10,265 bases of DNA from JBKJTP01 sp046590195 (GCA_046590195.1 JBKJTP010000057.1:1-10265), one strand, 5' to 3'. Positions 1-7,699 are shown, counted from the stretch's first letter. Numbers and translations: made by a program. Notes: generated by a model from the letters alone, not told the origin.

Positions 1-808
1 CATAACTGAAGGGGCCGTTCAACGCCTTCTTTTGAGGTTCAGCTGGATCGGTTACATCGATCTTCTCGATGTCTTCGCCGACACCTGCGAACGCATTAGC
101 TGACGCAGATTCTGTGGTCGAGTGCTCCTCTGCGTACGGCAGGTTGTTCTCGAGCATCGCGTTGTAGTGGAAGCCGGCGATCGCCTGCTCGAGTCCACGA
201 AGTGTGAAGCTCACATTCATCAGATACCCGTCACCGCGGAAGACGAACGTCTTCTGGATTGATCGGCCAGAATCGAGCTGATACGTGGCTGTGACCGTTG
301 CGGAGTCCGCCGCGCCGAGCGTCAGAGGAGCCGGATCGAGAAGGAATGGGAGATCCTTTGTGCTCGCGACCTTGCCGTCGGAAGCAACAAATCGAAGATT
401 GATATCGCCATTCTTGCGCTGCTGATGGATCAGGTCAACAGGCTTGCCATTCCAGGTCTTATAATTCTTGAGGACGTAATGGGTCAAAGACGCTCCCTTT
501 GAGCCAATTTCGGCAGAAAAAAGAGGGGTCTCGACTTTCTTCGTTGCAGCAGGTACCGATGAATCAGCAGTAAAGACCGTGCTAAGGTTAGCTGCGGGTA
601 TGGCCGAAGCACTGCTCGCGGTGGCAGGGGCCGTCGGCTCAGCAGAGGTTTGTTGTCCAGAGGTTGCAGAAGGCGTACCGGTGACGGCGGTTGTCGTGTC
701 CTTCGTTACTGGTTCTACTGGGGGTGTCGGTCGGTTCAGCATCATCCATCCGAAGAAAACGAGGAGGATCAGCAGAATGCCGATAGTTGTCGACTTATTA
801 GAATCCAT
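1..808 (-). CDS. yidC: Membrane protein insertase YidC, N-terminal part (3' end beyond window)
   Basis: YidC inserts and folds inner-membrane proteins, with SecYEG or alone. Only the first 269 codons are present; the gene runs off the left edge. The protein starts MDSNKSTTIG, followed by one membrane anchor at residues 8-24 (GILLILLVFFGWMM). A Pro/Ala/Thr/Ser-rich linker follows at about 27-90. The periplasmic beta-sandwich domain begins near residue 91, with TPLFSAEIGSKGASLTHYVL, YKTWNGKPVDL and a FHYNAML-NNLPYAEEH stretch, ending near 269 at KALNGPFSY. This order (MDS start, N-terminal anchor, large periplasmic domain with 'eigskGasl..yvLk.Y') is that of YidC from Gram-negative bacteria. 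The insertase core with five membrane segments and its groove Arg would lie outside the window. The ATG at 808-806 begins the natural anchor and has no clear Shine-Dalgarno sequence upstream. The gene lies 189 bases after the membrane-protein gene on the same strand. The usual rnpA/yidD neighbours are absent upstream. Confidence 0.9.
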   Translation of the reverse strand, partial: MDSNKSTTIGILLILLVFFGWMMLNRPTPPVEPVTKDTTTAVTGTPSATSGQQTSAEPTAPATASSASAIPAANLSTVFTADSSVPAATKKVETPLFSAEIGSKGASLTHYVLKNYKTWNGKPVDLIHQQRKNGDINLRFVASDGKVASTKDLPFLLDPAPLTLGAADSATVTATYQLDSGRSIQKTFVFRGDGYLMNVSFTLRGLEQAIAGFHYNAMLENNLPYAEEHSTTESASANAFAGVGEDIEKIDVTDPAEPQKKALNGPFSY

Positions 809-997
809 TTAGGATAAAAGGTCAGAATAGGGCGTAGGCCCAGAAGAGTGAGCGATCAGATGGGCAAAAGGCAAAGCTTAAAAGCAAGGCCTGAAAGCCA
901 CGAATCCACGACCGAGAGATGGTCGCGCACGCAAACGCCCGCCGGATTCAGAAGGTTTATAAACAACCGTTGAGGCGCTGAAGCCCGCGAGAGGAGC

Positions 998-2059
998 CTA
1001 GGCCGGCTGGACCGCTACTTCCCGGACTTCGTGCGTATCGCGGAAGAGGATGTGGTCATGATAGTAGTGCGTCAGCAGGAAGCAGAGCACAACCATGTAA
1101 TACGACTGGTCGAAAGTGAGCCCGTGGTGCTGCTGGGTCATCAAGAGTCCGGCCCAGACGACGAGCGTCGTGCTGTTGAGCATCAGGCTGAACCCGTAGA
1201 ACTTGTACCACTTCTTGGGAGCAGAGAGCTTCTTCATCAGTGGCGTTGAGATCTCGCCGCGCTCGTAGCGGAGCCGGTTGATATACCACGTGATGCCGAG
1301 GTACTGGAATGAGTGCCACGTGTTGAGTCCCTGGAATGCAACGTCCAGTTCGTGAAACATCGGCGTGATGAAGCTCGCGACAACGGTGATCGAGATAAGA
1401 ATGAGCTTCGGCCAATTGCCACGCCCGATCCTGAACTCCTGCCACGTCTTGATGATGAACGCAGTGACCGCAAAGGCAAAGAGCACAGCAACGATCATCC
1501 ACGTAGCTTCATGCTTTAATTGCTCAGGGAAGTAGAGAAAGACCTCGCCAACATTGAACGAACCGTGCACGAAGCGGTATGTAGCGATCGGATAAAGCGC
1601 AAGCAATACGACAGCATAATCGCTGACTCGCGACCAAAAGCTTATCGGACGTGGGTCTTTGTTGTTGTAAAGATCGACGAGATAAATGATCTGATGCAAG
1701 ACGTGAATGCTCGCCCAGAAGAAGAAGAGCGTCAGCAGCATCTGGAAGTTCGTGATCCCCATGTAGATCACGAACGTTGGGATGATGATCGCCATAGGCA
1801 GGATCGTCGAATGCGACTTCGCGAACTGCCCATCGAACGTCGTACGGGTATGCGTTGCATACATGTGCGGACCACCGATGAAGAACGCAACGAGGATGTT
1901 CACCGCATTGCGGGCATCGGTCGCGTTAAGCCCAAGCGCCGAACCTGCAAAGAAGGAGAGATAAGGGATCGTAATGAGCAAGGCCGACCCTGAGATCCAT
2001 ATGAGATCCCATTTTCTGGAATGAAGCCAAAGCGCGCTTGAAGTAACTGCGGGAGTCAT
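998..2059 (-). CDS. His-rich polytopic membrane protein of unknown function
   Basis: I do not recognise a named family. The 353-residue protein has about eight or nine hydrophobic segments (near 18-38, 50-63, 86-105, 106-128, 146-163, 184-204, 217-235, 287-305, 318-333) and no signal peptide. Histidines cluster at or beside membrane segments: H65 and H70 (GPHMYATHTRT), H119 and H122 (SIHVLHQ), H236 (MFHELD), H249 (NTWHSFQYLG) and H331/H334/H336 (THYYHDHILF). Paired HxxH/HxxHxH sets of this sort are typical of membrane-bound diiron or haem enzymes such as desaturases, hydroxylases and the Brp/Blh carotene-cleavage family. That a metal is bound here is inference only. The start ATG lies 86 bases after the peptidase stop on the same strand, so co-transcription is possible. 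An alternative is a non-enzymatic membrane protein with conserved His. The coding call is firm because of length, hydrophobic pattern and clean termini; the function is open. Confidence 0.85.
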   Translation of the reverse strand: MTPAVTSSALWLHSRKWDLIWISGSALLITIPYLSFFAGSALGLNATDARNAVNILVAFFIGGPHMYATHTRTTFDGQFAKSHSTILPMAIIIPTFVIYMGITNFQMLLTLFFFWASIHVLHQIIYLVDLYNNKDPRPISFWSRVSDYAVVLLALYPIATYRFVHGSFNVGEVFLYFPEQLKHEATWMIVAVLFAFAVTAFIIKTWQEFRIGRGNWPKLILISITVVASFITPMFHELDVAFQGLNTWHSFQYLGITWYINRLRYERGEISTPLMKKLSAPKKWYKFYGFSLMLNSTTLVVWAGLLMTQQHHGLTFDQSYYMVVLCFLLTHYYHDHILFRDTHEVREVAVQPA

Positions 2060-2145
2060 AGCCGATTAATGAACCAACGCATCGTAGACGAATCAGAATG
2101 CGAGGGTTGTGGCAACGAACAAAACTGTGAGCTCGATCGAAATGC

Positions 2146-3219
2146 TCAGACCCCGGGGCGAAGGTCCCAACTCTCGTCGATACTTAGGATAAATTCGCTT
2201 AAAAGATTCACGCATTGATCGAGATCGACAAGATCGAGCACCTCAATTGCCGAATGAAGGTATCTTGTGGGCGCAGAGACAACGCCGATGGGTACTCCGC
2301 CCTTGATGAGGCTGATCGGGTCGGCGTCGGTATGCGTATGCCCGTTCTCGATGTTGACCTGGTACGGGATGCTACGAGCTTCGGCGATCTCAACGAGCCG
2401 CTTCGACATCTTCCTGTTCGTCCGGATGCCCTTATCGATGACCGGTCCACCCGAGACCTTCGTATCACCATGCAATTCCTTGCTGATGCCTGGGGTATCG
2501 GTGCAGGGCATGACGTCCAATGCGATCGCCATCGTGGGGTCTGTAGAGTAAGCGGCCAATCCAGCAGCCCAAAGGCCGGTTTCTTCCTGGATCGAGCTTA
2601 CGCCGTAGACCGTCGCCTTGAGTTCATCCTTGCGAGCACCCAAAGCCTTCAGCGTTTCTGCTACTATATATAGTCCGATACGATTATCAAAGCAGCGCGC
2701 CGTGGCGCGGGTGCCGTGCAGGCGCTGGTAGTCCTCGCCGTAGATGATGACGTCACCAATGGCGAGCAATTTCTCAGCTTCTTCCTTATTCTTGGCGCCA
2801 ATATCGATGTAAACGTCGGAGAACTTGACCTTTGCGTCGTCTCCCTTCTCCTTCAAATGCACAGATGTACGGCCCACGACACCCGGAACAATGCTCCCGG
2901 TCTTCGAGGAGAGGATCCTGACGCGATGAGAAGGCAGGATATTCGGGTCGACACCGCCAACTGGGGCCACATAGATGAAGCCGCTATCGCTGATGTACTT
3001 GACGATCAGTCCGATCTCGTCGGCATGACCAACGATGAGGATCGAGACATCCTGGCTGCCCTTAAGTGTTGCGATATTATTGCCGTGCGTATCGATGCGG
3101 AGCTCCGCGCCGCTGGAAGCAGCCTCATCACGCCAGACCTGCTGGACGTTTTCCTCATAATTAGAGGGGCCTGGGCATTCGATCAGCTTTTTAAGGAATA
3201 GCTCCTGCTCGTGCGTCAT
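2146..3219 (-). CDS. M42 family metallo-aminopeptidase (glutamyl aminopeptidase / TET-like)
   Basis: This is a cytosolic di-metal aminopeptidase that would trim N-terminal residues from peptides, probably as a large multimeric (TET-type) particle as in other M42 enzymes. At 357 residues it has the usual M42 length. The expected metal and catalytic residues appear in order: H65 in VGHADEIGLIV, D178 in ARCFDNRIGLY, the catalytic/metal Glu pair E212-E213 in SSIQEETGLWAAG, D235 in IALDVMPC, and H322 in APTRYLHSAIEVLD. The PDZ-like/beta-barrel insertion characteristic of the family fits residues about 75-165 (GFIYVAPVGGV, SHRVRILS, YIDIGAKNKEEAE, GDVIIYGE). The usual 'GGTDA' segment reads HTHTDADPISL here, so D297/D299 keep the acidic character. 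The ATG at 3219 is chosen because the family begins with a short helix like EQELFLKKLIECPGPSNYEE. There is no signal peptide. Substrate preference (acidic versus broad) cannot be read from the sequence. The gene is first in a leftward set and diverges from the surface-protein genes. Confidence 0.93.
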   Translation of the reverse strand: MTHEQELFLKKLIECPGPSNYEENVQQVWRDEAASSGAELRIDTHGNNIATLKGSQDVSILIVGHADEIGLIVKYISDSGFIYVAPVGGVDPNILPSHRVRILSSKTGSIVPGVVGRTSVHLKEKGDDAKVKFSDVYIDIGAKNKEEAEKLLAIGDVIIYGEDYQRLHGTRATARCFDNRIGLYIVAETLKALGARKDELKATVYGVSSIQEETGLWAAGLAAYSTDPTMAIALDVMPCTDTPGISKELHGDTKVSGGPVIDKGIRTNRKMSKRLVEIAEARSIPYQVNIENGHTHTDADPISLIKGGVPIGVVSAPTRYLHSAIEVLDLVDLDQCVNLLSEFILSIDESWDLRPGV

Positions 3220-3255
3220 CGAGAGATTCAGAAAATGGTTGAAAAGGGCGCGCGC

Positions 3256-3307
3256 GGACTATATAACGAGTCCTGGAATTAAGGCTCGCGAGCGGGGTGT
3301 TGCTCGC
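3256..3307. promoter_or_regulatory. Inverted repeats in divergent promoter region
   Basis: The region between the peptidase gene and the first surface-protein gene (3220-3384) must hold start signals for both directions. It contains GGACT-(8)-AGTCC at 3256-3273, with an ATATAA core that could be the leftward -10 area. It also contains a perfect 10-base palindrome GCTCGCGAGC at 3284-3293. Its right half, GCGAGC (3288-3293), pairs again with GCTCGC at 3302-3307 across 8 bases. A weak rightward promoter, TTGCTC (3300-3305) with 17 bases to TAACAA (3323-3328), overlaps the last half-site. That arrangement would suit an operator, but no regulator is known and chance is possible in this GC-rich stretch. 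Confidence 0.35.
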
Positions 3308-3384
3308 TCACCGAGGCTTGGCTAACAACATTGCCCGAATTCTCGTCCCGACTCTTGGCCCTGATCAGCAACCGATTTTCCATC

Positions 3385-5817
3385 ATGATCCGCACGGCAG
3401 CTCTGCTCGTGCTTTTTGTGCTTTGCGGCAGCGAAGTTCAGGCTCAGGTCGTGACCAGCGTGAAGTCGGGGAATTGGTCGGACAGAGCAGCTTGGTCGAA
3501 TGGCGCTGTTCCTAGCGACGGCTCGGTAGTAGTGATCCAGAACGGAGACACCATCCGGCTGAATCTCAACTCTGCGCGTCTCAAGAGTCTCGAGATCCGC
3601 GATGGAGTTCTCTTCGGCGAACGAGATACACTCTACATCGACTCAGCATTTGCTGGCGCCGGTACTTTCAATCCGGATAGCGGTACAGTCTCTTACTTCT
3701 CGCAAGACACGACACGCATCGAGGGTAACTCTATCGATCGTTTTCACAATCTTACTCTAGCCGATTCGAACGGCGCGTTCGGTCCTCGCTCGATCGAGAA
3801 AGATCTGACCGTCGAAGCACGCTTCGAAGCTGACTTTAGGAAGAATGACAGCGCAAGCATCAGCGGAATCGGATCGATAACGGTGGGTGGCGATCTTGTC
3901 TACATCGGAGCGAGTGCTAGCCTGTGGAGCGGGAAGATCATGCTGAATCAGTCGGCGATCGACACGGCATTTCTCATTGTCACGACGACCCGTGATACTA
4001 ATTTCGCGTTTCCACAGATCACGATCGATAAGCGCGATACATCACAACTTGTTCGTGTGGGTCGCATTGGTCGATTTGCATACCCGCAATACGGCGACAC
4101 GCTCTATGTGAGTTCGAGTGCTGTGCAAGACACGTCGATCATTGTGAAGGGTGGAACACTCGATCTCGTGCGGGGACATATTCGCGCTGTGGATTCGCTA
4201 ACACCACCACAAGTTTACATCGGCAGAGATACGCGTTACCGGACGGGCGCTCGAGGCGAACTTGATACGACATTCATGTCACGCTTTATTCTCGACACGA
4301 ATTCAACGTTCGAGTTCTATTGCGACAGCGTCAAGGATATCACCTATTCCATCCCGCGTTTTGCACAGCCATACTTCTGGAATCTCTGGCTGGGCGCGCC
4401 AACACTGACTGGAATTGGAACGCAGGACCTGGAGATAAAGGGCAAGCTGCTCATTCAAAACGGCGCTGAGATCAACCCACGTGCGGGAGGCGGCAAGCAG
4501 AAGAACACAACGATCACCATTCACGGCGATGTGATCAACGAAAGCCGAGGAGAATCCGGCAGCATCGGTGCAGGCACTGGCGGGGGTGATGGGATGTCGC
4601 CACTAGATGAACATTGGGTGTTTGATCGTCCGGGTGATACGATCCATTGGTCGGGGCCAGCAGAGATGCAACGCGTAACAGTGAGAGAAGGCAGTGTGCT
4701 ATCGGTCCGCTTCATCGATCACGATCATTGCGATTCGCTTCTCTTTGTTGACAGCATCACTGAAGAGGGTGGCAACTGTGGAGCTCGCATCATCGGAAAG
4801 ATCTTCACCACACCTTATCGCTTCTTTCAGCTAAGCGAGAAGATGCATGACTTTGGTAACATCGGACTCACTGTAACGACTGGCGAGCCTTATCTGCAGC
4901 ACACACGAGTAGTTCGTTACGCAGGTTATCTCCCACCAGGTGAGCGACTCGGCATTCAGCCAGAGCGAACAGTGCTGCGCTACTTCAATGTGATACCGGG
5001 TGCGGGTCCGCAGTCGATAGCGCCGAGCACGATCAAGTTCGACCTGCACTGCGATGAGATCAATGGAGTGGATCTTGCGAGTGCAGTCTTCTGGCGTTCG
5101 ACAAGCAACGGTGCATCGTGGGCATACAGTGGCATTACCGAGAGAGATGTCGCTGGCCTAAGCTTCATGCGCGACACAGCATCGATCGGTTTCCCATTCG
5201 GCTCCAACAACTTCCTCTGGACGCTCTCGACGCAGCGAGATGATGTAGCGACGCCGGTACTGCTCGAGTCCTTCTCGATCGAACGTGATCTCGCAACCAT
5301 CAAACTCGACTGGCGCACCAGCTCCGAGATCAATGTCAGAGGCTTCGCGATCGAGCGCAAGTTCGATGGCCGGATCGAGCGCATCGCTAGCTGTGAGTCG
5401 ACTGAAGGCTTGCTAGCGAAATCCTATTTTGGCGCAAAGTATACTCTAGTCAATCCGATCCACGATGACGGCACGTATGAGTATCAACTGATCGAGGTAT
5501 CGCTCGATGGTCTTGAGCGGCTGCTGGCCTCACGGTCGATCCGGGTTGAAAATATTAGGGGCAGTCAATCTATCTCGGTAGTGCCTGTCCGGACTGGACA
5601 TAAGCGGGGGCTGCAGTTAATCGGAAGAAACTTAGAAGGATTGCAAGTTGAGGTGTTCGACGCTGCTGGGAGGGCCATACTGCGTCAGAATGTAGCATTC
5701 AGCCAAGACCCTGTCCTAGATCTGGACATCGGCGGTTCGGCGGCCCAGGTGGTCTTCGTCCGAATAAGCGGACCATTGAAAGAATATCGGTTCAAGGTCT
5801 TGCTTCCCGCGCATTAA
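3385..5817 (+). CDS. Secreted surface protein with 'GNWSD..W' N-terminal motif and atypical T9SS-like C-terminus
   Basis: This looks like an exported cell-surface protein; its specific role is unknown. The frame is open from a TTG at 3331, but the ATG at 3385 is preferred because it gives a clean signal peptide (MIRTAALLVLFVLCGSEVQAQ, cleavage after AQA or AQ). That start gives 810 residues. In this numbering, residues about 28-60 match the FCB 'sGnWsd.a.Ws.G.vPs.g..VvI..GdtI.l' pattern. A long beta-rich region follows, with repeated 'G.g.f....G.v.f...d.t.i.g....f.nL.l' strands. A glycine-rich loop lies near 393-405. Residues about 624-722 are the Fn3-like 'F.i.....I.LdWrTsSEiN.rGFaIERk.dG' module also found in the next gene. 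The last 80 residues keep the shape of a type A sorting domain (VEVFDAAGRAILRQ, LDLDIGG, VVFVRISG) but lack the usual YPNP start. No catalytic motif was seen. Confidence 0.88.
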   Translation: MIRTAALLVLFVLCGSEVQAQVVTSVKSGNWSDRAAWSNGAVPSDGSVVVIQNGDTIRLNLNSARLKSLEIRDGVLFGERDTLYIDSAFAGAGTFNPDSGTVSYFSQDTTRIEGNSIDRFHNLTLADSNGAFGPRSIEKDLTVEARFEADFRKNDSASISGIGSITVGGDLVYIGASASLWSGKIMLNQSAIDTAFLIVTTTRDTNFAFPQITIDKRDTSQLVRVGRIGRFAYPQYGDTLYVSSSAVQDTSIIVKGGTLDLVRGHIRAVDSLTPPQVYIGRDTRYRTGARGELDTTFMSRFILDTNSTFEFYCDSVKDITYSIPRFAQPYFWNLWLGAPTLTGIGTQDLEIKGKLLIQNGAEINPRAGGGKQKNTTITIHGDVINESRGESGSIGAGTGGGDGMSPLDEHWVFDRPGDTIHWSGPAEMQRVTVREGSVLSVRFIDHDHCDSLLFVDSITEEGGNCGARIIGKIFTTPYRFFQLSEKMHDFGNIGLTVTTGEPYLQHTRVVRYAGYLPPGERLGIQPERTVLRYFNVIPGAGPQSIAPSTIKFDLHCDEINGVDLASAVFWRSTSNGASWAYSGITERDVAGLSFMRDTASIGFPFGSNNFLWTLSTQRDDVATPVLLESFSIERDLATIKLDWRTSSEINVRGFAIERKFDGRIERIASCESTEGLLAKSYFGAKYTLVNPIHDDGTYEYQLIEVSLDGLERLLASRSIRVENIRGSQSISVVPVRTGHKRGLQLIGRNLEGLQVEVFDAAGRAILRQNVAFSQDPVLDLDIGGSAAQVVFVRISGPLKEYRFKVLLPAH

Positions 5818-5828
5818 AGGTGTATATT
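5800..5828 (+). promoter_or_regulatory. Putative sigma70-type promoter for the T9SS client gene
   Basis: TTGCTT (5800-5805) is followed after 17 bases by TATATT (5823-5828), close to the -35/-10 consensus and with ideal spacing. It overlaps the end and stop codon of the upstream gene. It would place a transcript start near 5835 and a leader of about 110 bases before the ATG at 5946. The FCB primary promoter often differs from the E. coli form, so this is a pattern match only. Confidence 0.4.
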
Positions 5829-5884
5829 AGTGGGTGAACTTAGTCCAGAGTCGGTAGGTTGACCCGCACGTATCACCTCGTTTC

Positions 5885-5907
5885 GTTGCGCAACCCGCTG
5901 GCGCAAC
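5885..5907 (+). promoter_or_regulatory. Leader hairpin / GCGCAAC repeat
   Basis: A perfect 7-base stem, GTTGCGC (5885-5891) with GCGCAAC (5901-5907), encloses a 9-base loop. The left part alone is also a 10-base palindrome GTTGCGCAAC (5885-5894), so GCGCAAC appears twice, 13 bases apart. It lies between the putative promoter and the chosen ATG, so it could be an RNA structure in the leader or a DNA operator. No known riboswitch class is recognisable. Confidence 0.35.
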
Positions 5908-5935
5908 AACCTGACCCAAAGCGTGCGGTCAGTTC

Positions 5936-5939
5936 GGAG
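5936..5939 (+). promoter_or_regulatory. Shine-Dalgarno GGAG deciding the start at 5946
   Basis: GGAG lies six bases before the ATG at 5946. It is the only convincing Shine-Dalgarno sequence in the window. It supports the ATG at 5946 over the in-frame TTG at 5859, whose extra 29 residues would precede the signal peptide. Confidence 0.5.
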
Positions 5940-5945
5940 TTCTAT

Positions 5946-7556
5946 ATGATATTGGGGAAAATTCAATCGAATAGCCGTGATCTTACACGCGCATTACTGC
6001 GCGCTATCATGCTATGCGCGATTCTAATTCTTACTCCAACCGACGCGTCTTCCCAGATCTTCTACAATAATGGCGCGCAGGTTCGCGTCACGCCTGGCGG
6101 CCTTGTGCAGGTGAATGGATCGGCGACGAACAACTCCGGCCTCATCGATAACGATGGCACCACGCACATCACAACCCACTTCACGATCGGCAACACCGCC
6201 ACCACGCGTGGGCTTGGCCTCATGTACGTTGGTGGTAACTGGACGAACAACGGCACGTTCACGGCCAGCACGTTAAACGGCGATGGCGACGAGAGCACGA
6301 TCATCTGGAACGGCACCGCGCAGGATTACGGCGGAACAGCTGTCACGACATTCTGGAATCTCACTGTCACGGGCGGCAGCGATAAGACATTCTATCAGGA
6401 TGCACGGCTGAATCATCTTTGCGATTTCACGAACGGGTGGTTGAAAACCACGGAGGCAAACCTGATCACGTTCAACCGCACGGGTCAATGGACGAACGCA
6501 TCCAACAACAGCCACGTCGATGGTCCTGTTGGCAAGGAGATCGATTCTGCAGTTGAGTGGCACTTCCCAACCGGTAAAGAGCATCGCTTCAATATGTGCG
6601 CTGTCACTCCGCTGAGTGCAACGTTCACGAATTATCGCGCGGAATATTTCTTCGATTCGTACTGGAATACTACATCGGTCATCGCGCCGCTTGTTGCAGT
6701 TAGCACAATCCACTATTGGCATGTTGACCGCCTTAGCGGTACGGCTGATGCGCGTATCAGACTTTACTGGATCCCAGGCGACTACATCCCAGCATGGCTG
6801 ATGGATCCTTCGGATCTCGTTGTAGCTCGCTGGACTGGCGCTGCATGGACCAGCGAAGGAAGCTCCTTCTACGAAGGCAATTACAACGCGGGCAGTGTTC
6901 GCTCTGCGAATTTCGTCAGCACCTTCCTTACGCCTAACGAGCCATTTACGCTCGGTACGCTTTCGTGGGACAATCCACTTCCTGTTACTCTTTCGTACTT
7001 CAAGGCGATACAAAGCGGTCCGTACGTAGATCTGAACTGGAAGACCGAGGCCGAGATCGAGAACGATGGTTTTGAGGTCGAGCGCGCATTCGCAGATGGT
7101 CAGCCAGAGCTGATCCGTACGTTCAAGTTCGATGAGCAGCTCCGCGGTAAGTCATTCTTTGGTGCAGAATATAAGACGATCGATAAGCCTGCCCAGGAAG
7201 GTCTCTATACATACGATCTGTATCAGCAGGATCTGAACGGCCTTCGCACGCGAATCGCATCGAAGACTGTCGATTATAAATTTTCCTATGAGGGTATGCC
7301 ACTCAGCGTAGAGGTATATCCGAACCCCACATCATCGTTCACTCGTGCTATGTTTACCCTTGATCGAGATCAGACCGTCACGGTGCTGATGCATGATCTG
7401 ACGGGTAAGCAGGTTGCTGTAGTACATGAAGGCTTACTTTCGGCTGGCCCTCATGAGATCCAAGTGCCTGTTTCGCAGCTGGCAAGTGGTGCATATACGG
7501 TGACTGTTATCTCCGACCAGGGACGCGTCTCGAAGTCGGTTGTCGTTTCTCGTTGA
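5946..7556 (+). CDS. Secreted protein with type A T9SS C-terminal sorting domain
   Basis: This is probably exported through Sec and then the type IX system and attached to the cell surface; its own activity is unknown. With the ATG at 5946 it has 536 residues. The signal peptide spans residues 1-37: basic n-region (GKIQSNSRDLTRALLR), hydrophobic core IMLCAILIL, and cleavage near DASSQ. The N-terminal part is beta-repeat-like: VRVTPGGLVQVNGSATNNSG, MYVGGNWTNNGTF, IIWNGTAQDYGG and FWNLTVTGGSDKTF, a layout seen in many FCB surface proteins. Residues about 346-446 are the 'LPVTLSYFKA....VDLNWKTEAEIENDGFEVER' module. The last 80 residues form a canonical type A sorting domain: VEVYPNPTSSFTRAMF, VTVLMHDLTGKQV, LSAGPHEIQVPVSQLASGAYTVTV and a basic end VSKSVVVSR. 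It lies downstream of another exported protein that shares the Fn3-like module, so the two look like a surface cassette. No enzyme motif was found. Confidence 0.92.
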   Translation: MILGKIQSNSRDLTRALLRAIMLCAILILTPTDASSQIFYNNGAQVRVTPGGLVQVNGSATNNSGLIDNDGTTHITTHFTIGNTATTRGLGLMYVGGNWTNNGTFTASTLNGDGDESTIIWNGTAQDYGGTAVTTFWNLTVTGGSDKTFYQDARLNHLCDFTNGWLKTTEANLITFNRTGQWTNASNNSHVDGPVGKEIDSAVEWHFPTGKEHRFNMCAVTPLSATFTNYRAEYFFDSYWNTTSVIAPLVAVSTIHYWHVDRLSGTADARIRLYWIPGDYIPAWLMDPSDLVVARWTGAAWTSEGSSFYEGNYNAGSVRSANFVSTFLTPNEPFTLGTLSWDNPLPVTLSYFKAIQSGPYVDLNWKTEAEIENDGFEVERAFADGQPELIRTFKFDEQLRGKSFFGAEYKTIDKPAQEGLYTYDLYQQDLNGLRTRIASKTVDYKFSYEGMPLSVEVYPNPTSSFTRAMFTLDRDQTVTVLMHDLTGKQVAVVHEGLLSAGPHEIQVPVSQLASGAYTVTVISDQGRVSKSVVVSR

Positions 7557-7579
7557 TCTGCTGAAGGATCATTTCATAC

Positions 7580-7599
7580 AGTTCTTCTCACAGAGAACT
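7580..7599 (+). terminator. Weak hairpin after the T9SS client gene
   Basis: AGTTCT (7580-7585) and AGAACT (7594-7599) form a 6-base stem around an 8-base loop, 24 bases after the stop codon. There is no T-run directly behind it, so it is at best a weak terminator or an mRNA 3' structure. The rest of this 143-base gap shows no clear promoter. Confidence 0.2.
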
Positions 7600-7699
7600 T
7601 ACTACTACTTCGACCGAGACTTTTTCGGTAAGCCTCGGCAGACCAATACTGGCTAACCACCCTGGTTGATCGGTAGCGGTAGAATTTCCTAAGAAACAT

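Noticed and set aside
579..812. Rightward 77-codon open frame
   Set aside because: It lies opposite the yidC N-terminus, whose anchor and linker are clearly coding; the low-complexity Ala/Pro/Thr linker leaves the antisense frame open.
909..925. CGACC-7-GGTCG hairpin between the membrane-protein gene and yidC
   Set aside because: It is a short 5-base stem with no T-run in either direction; not supportable as a terminator.
1520..1993. Rightward 157-codon open frame and other frames opposite the leftward genes
   Set aside because: The translations are Arg/Asp/Glu-rich, without domains, and lie antisense to the well-supported membrane-protein gene.
3331..3384. TTG start extending the first surface protein upstream
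   Set aside because: The 18 extra residues precede a clean signal peptide beginning at the ATG at 3385, and TTG is a weak start with no Shine-Dalgarno sequence.
5859..5945. TTG start adding 29 residues to the T9SS client
   Set aside because: GGAG six bases before the ATG at 5946 and normal signal-peptide geometry favour the later start; the upstream part contains the leader hairpin.
7613..7638. ACCGA/TCGGT and CCGAG/CTCGG alternative stems upstream of the fibre gene
   Set aside because: They are only 5 bases long, mutually exclusive, and have no supporting context; chance is likely.
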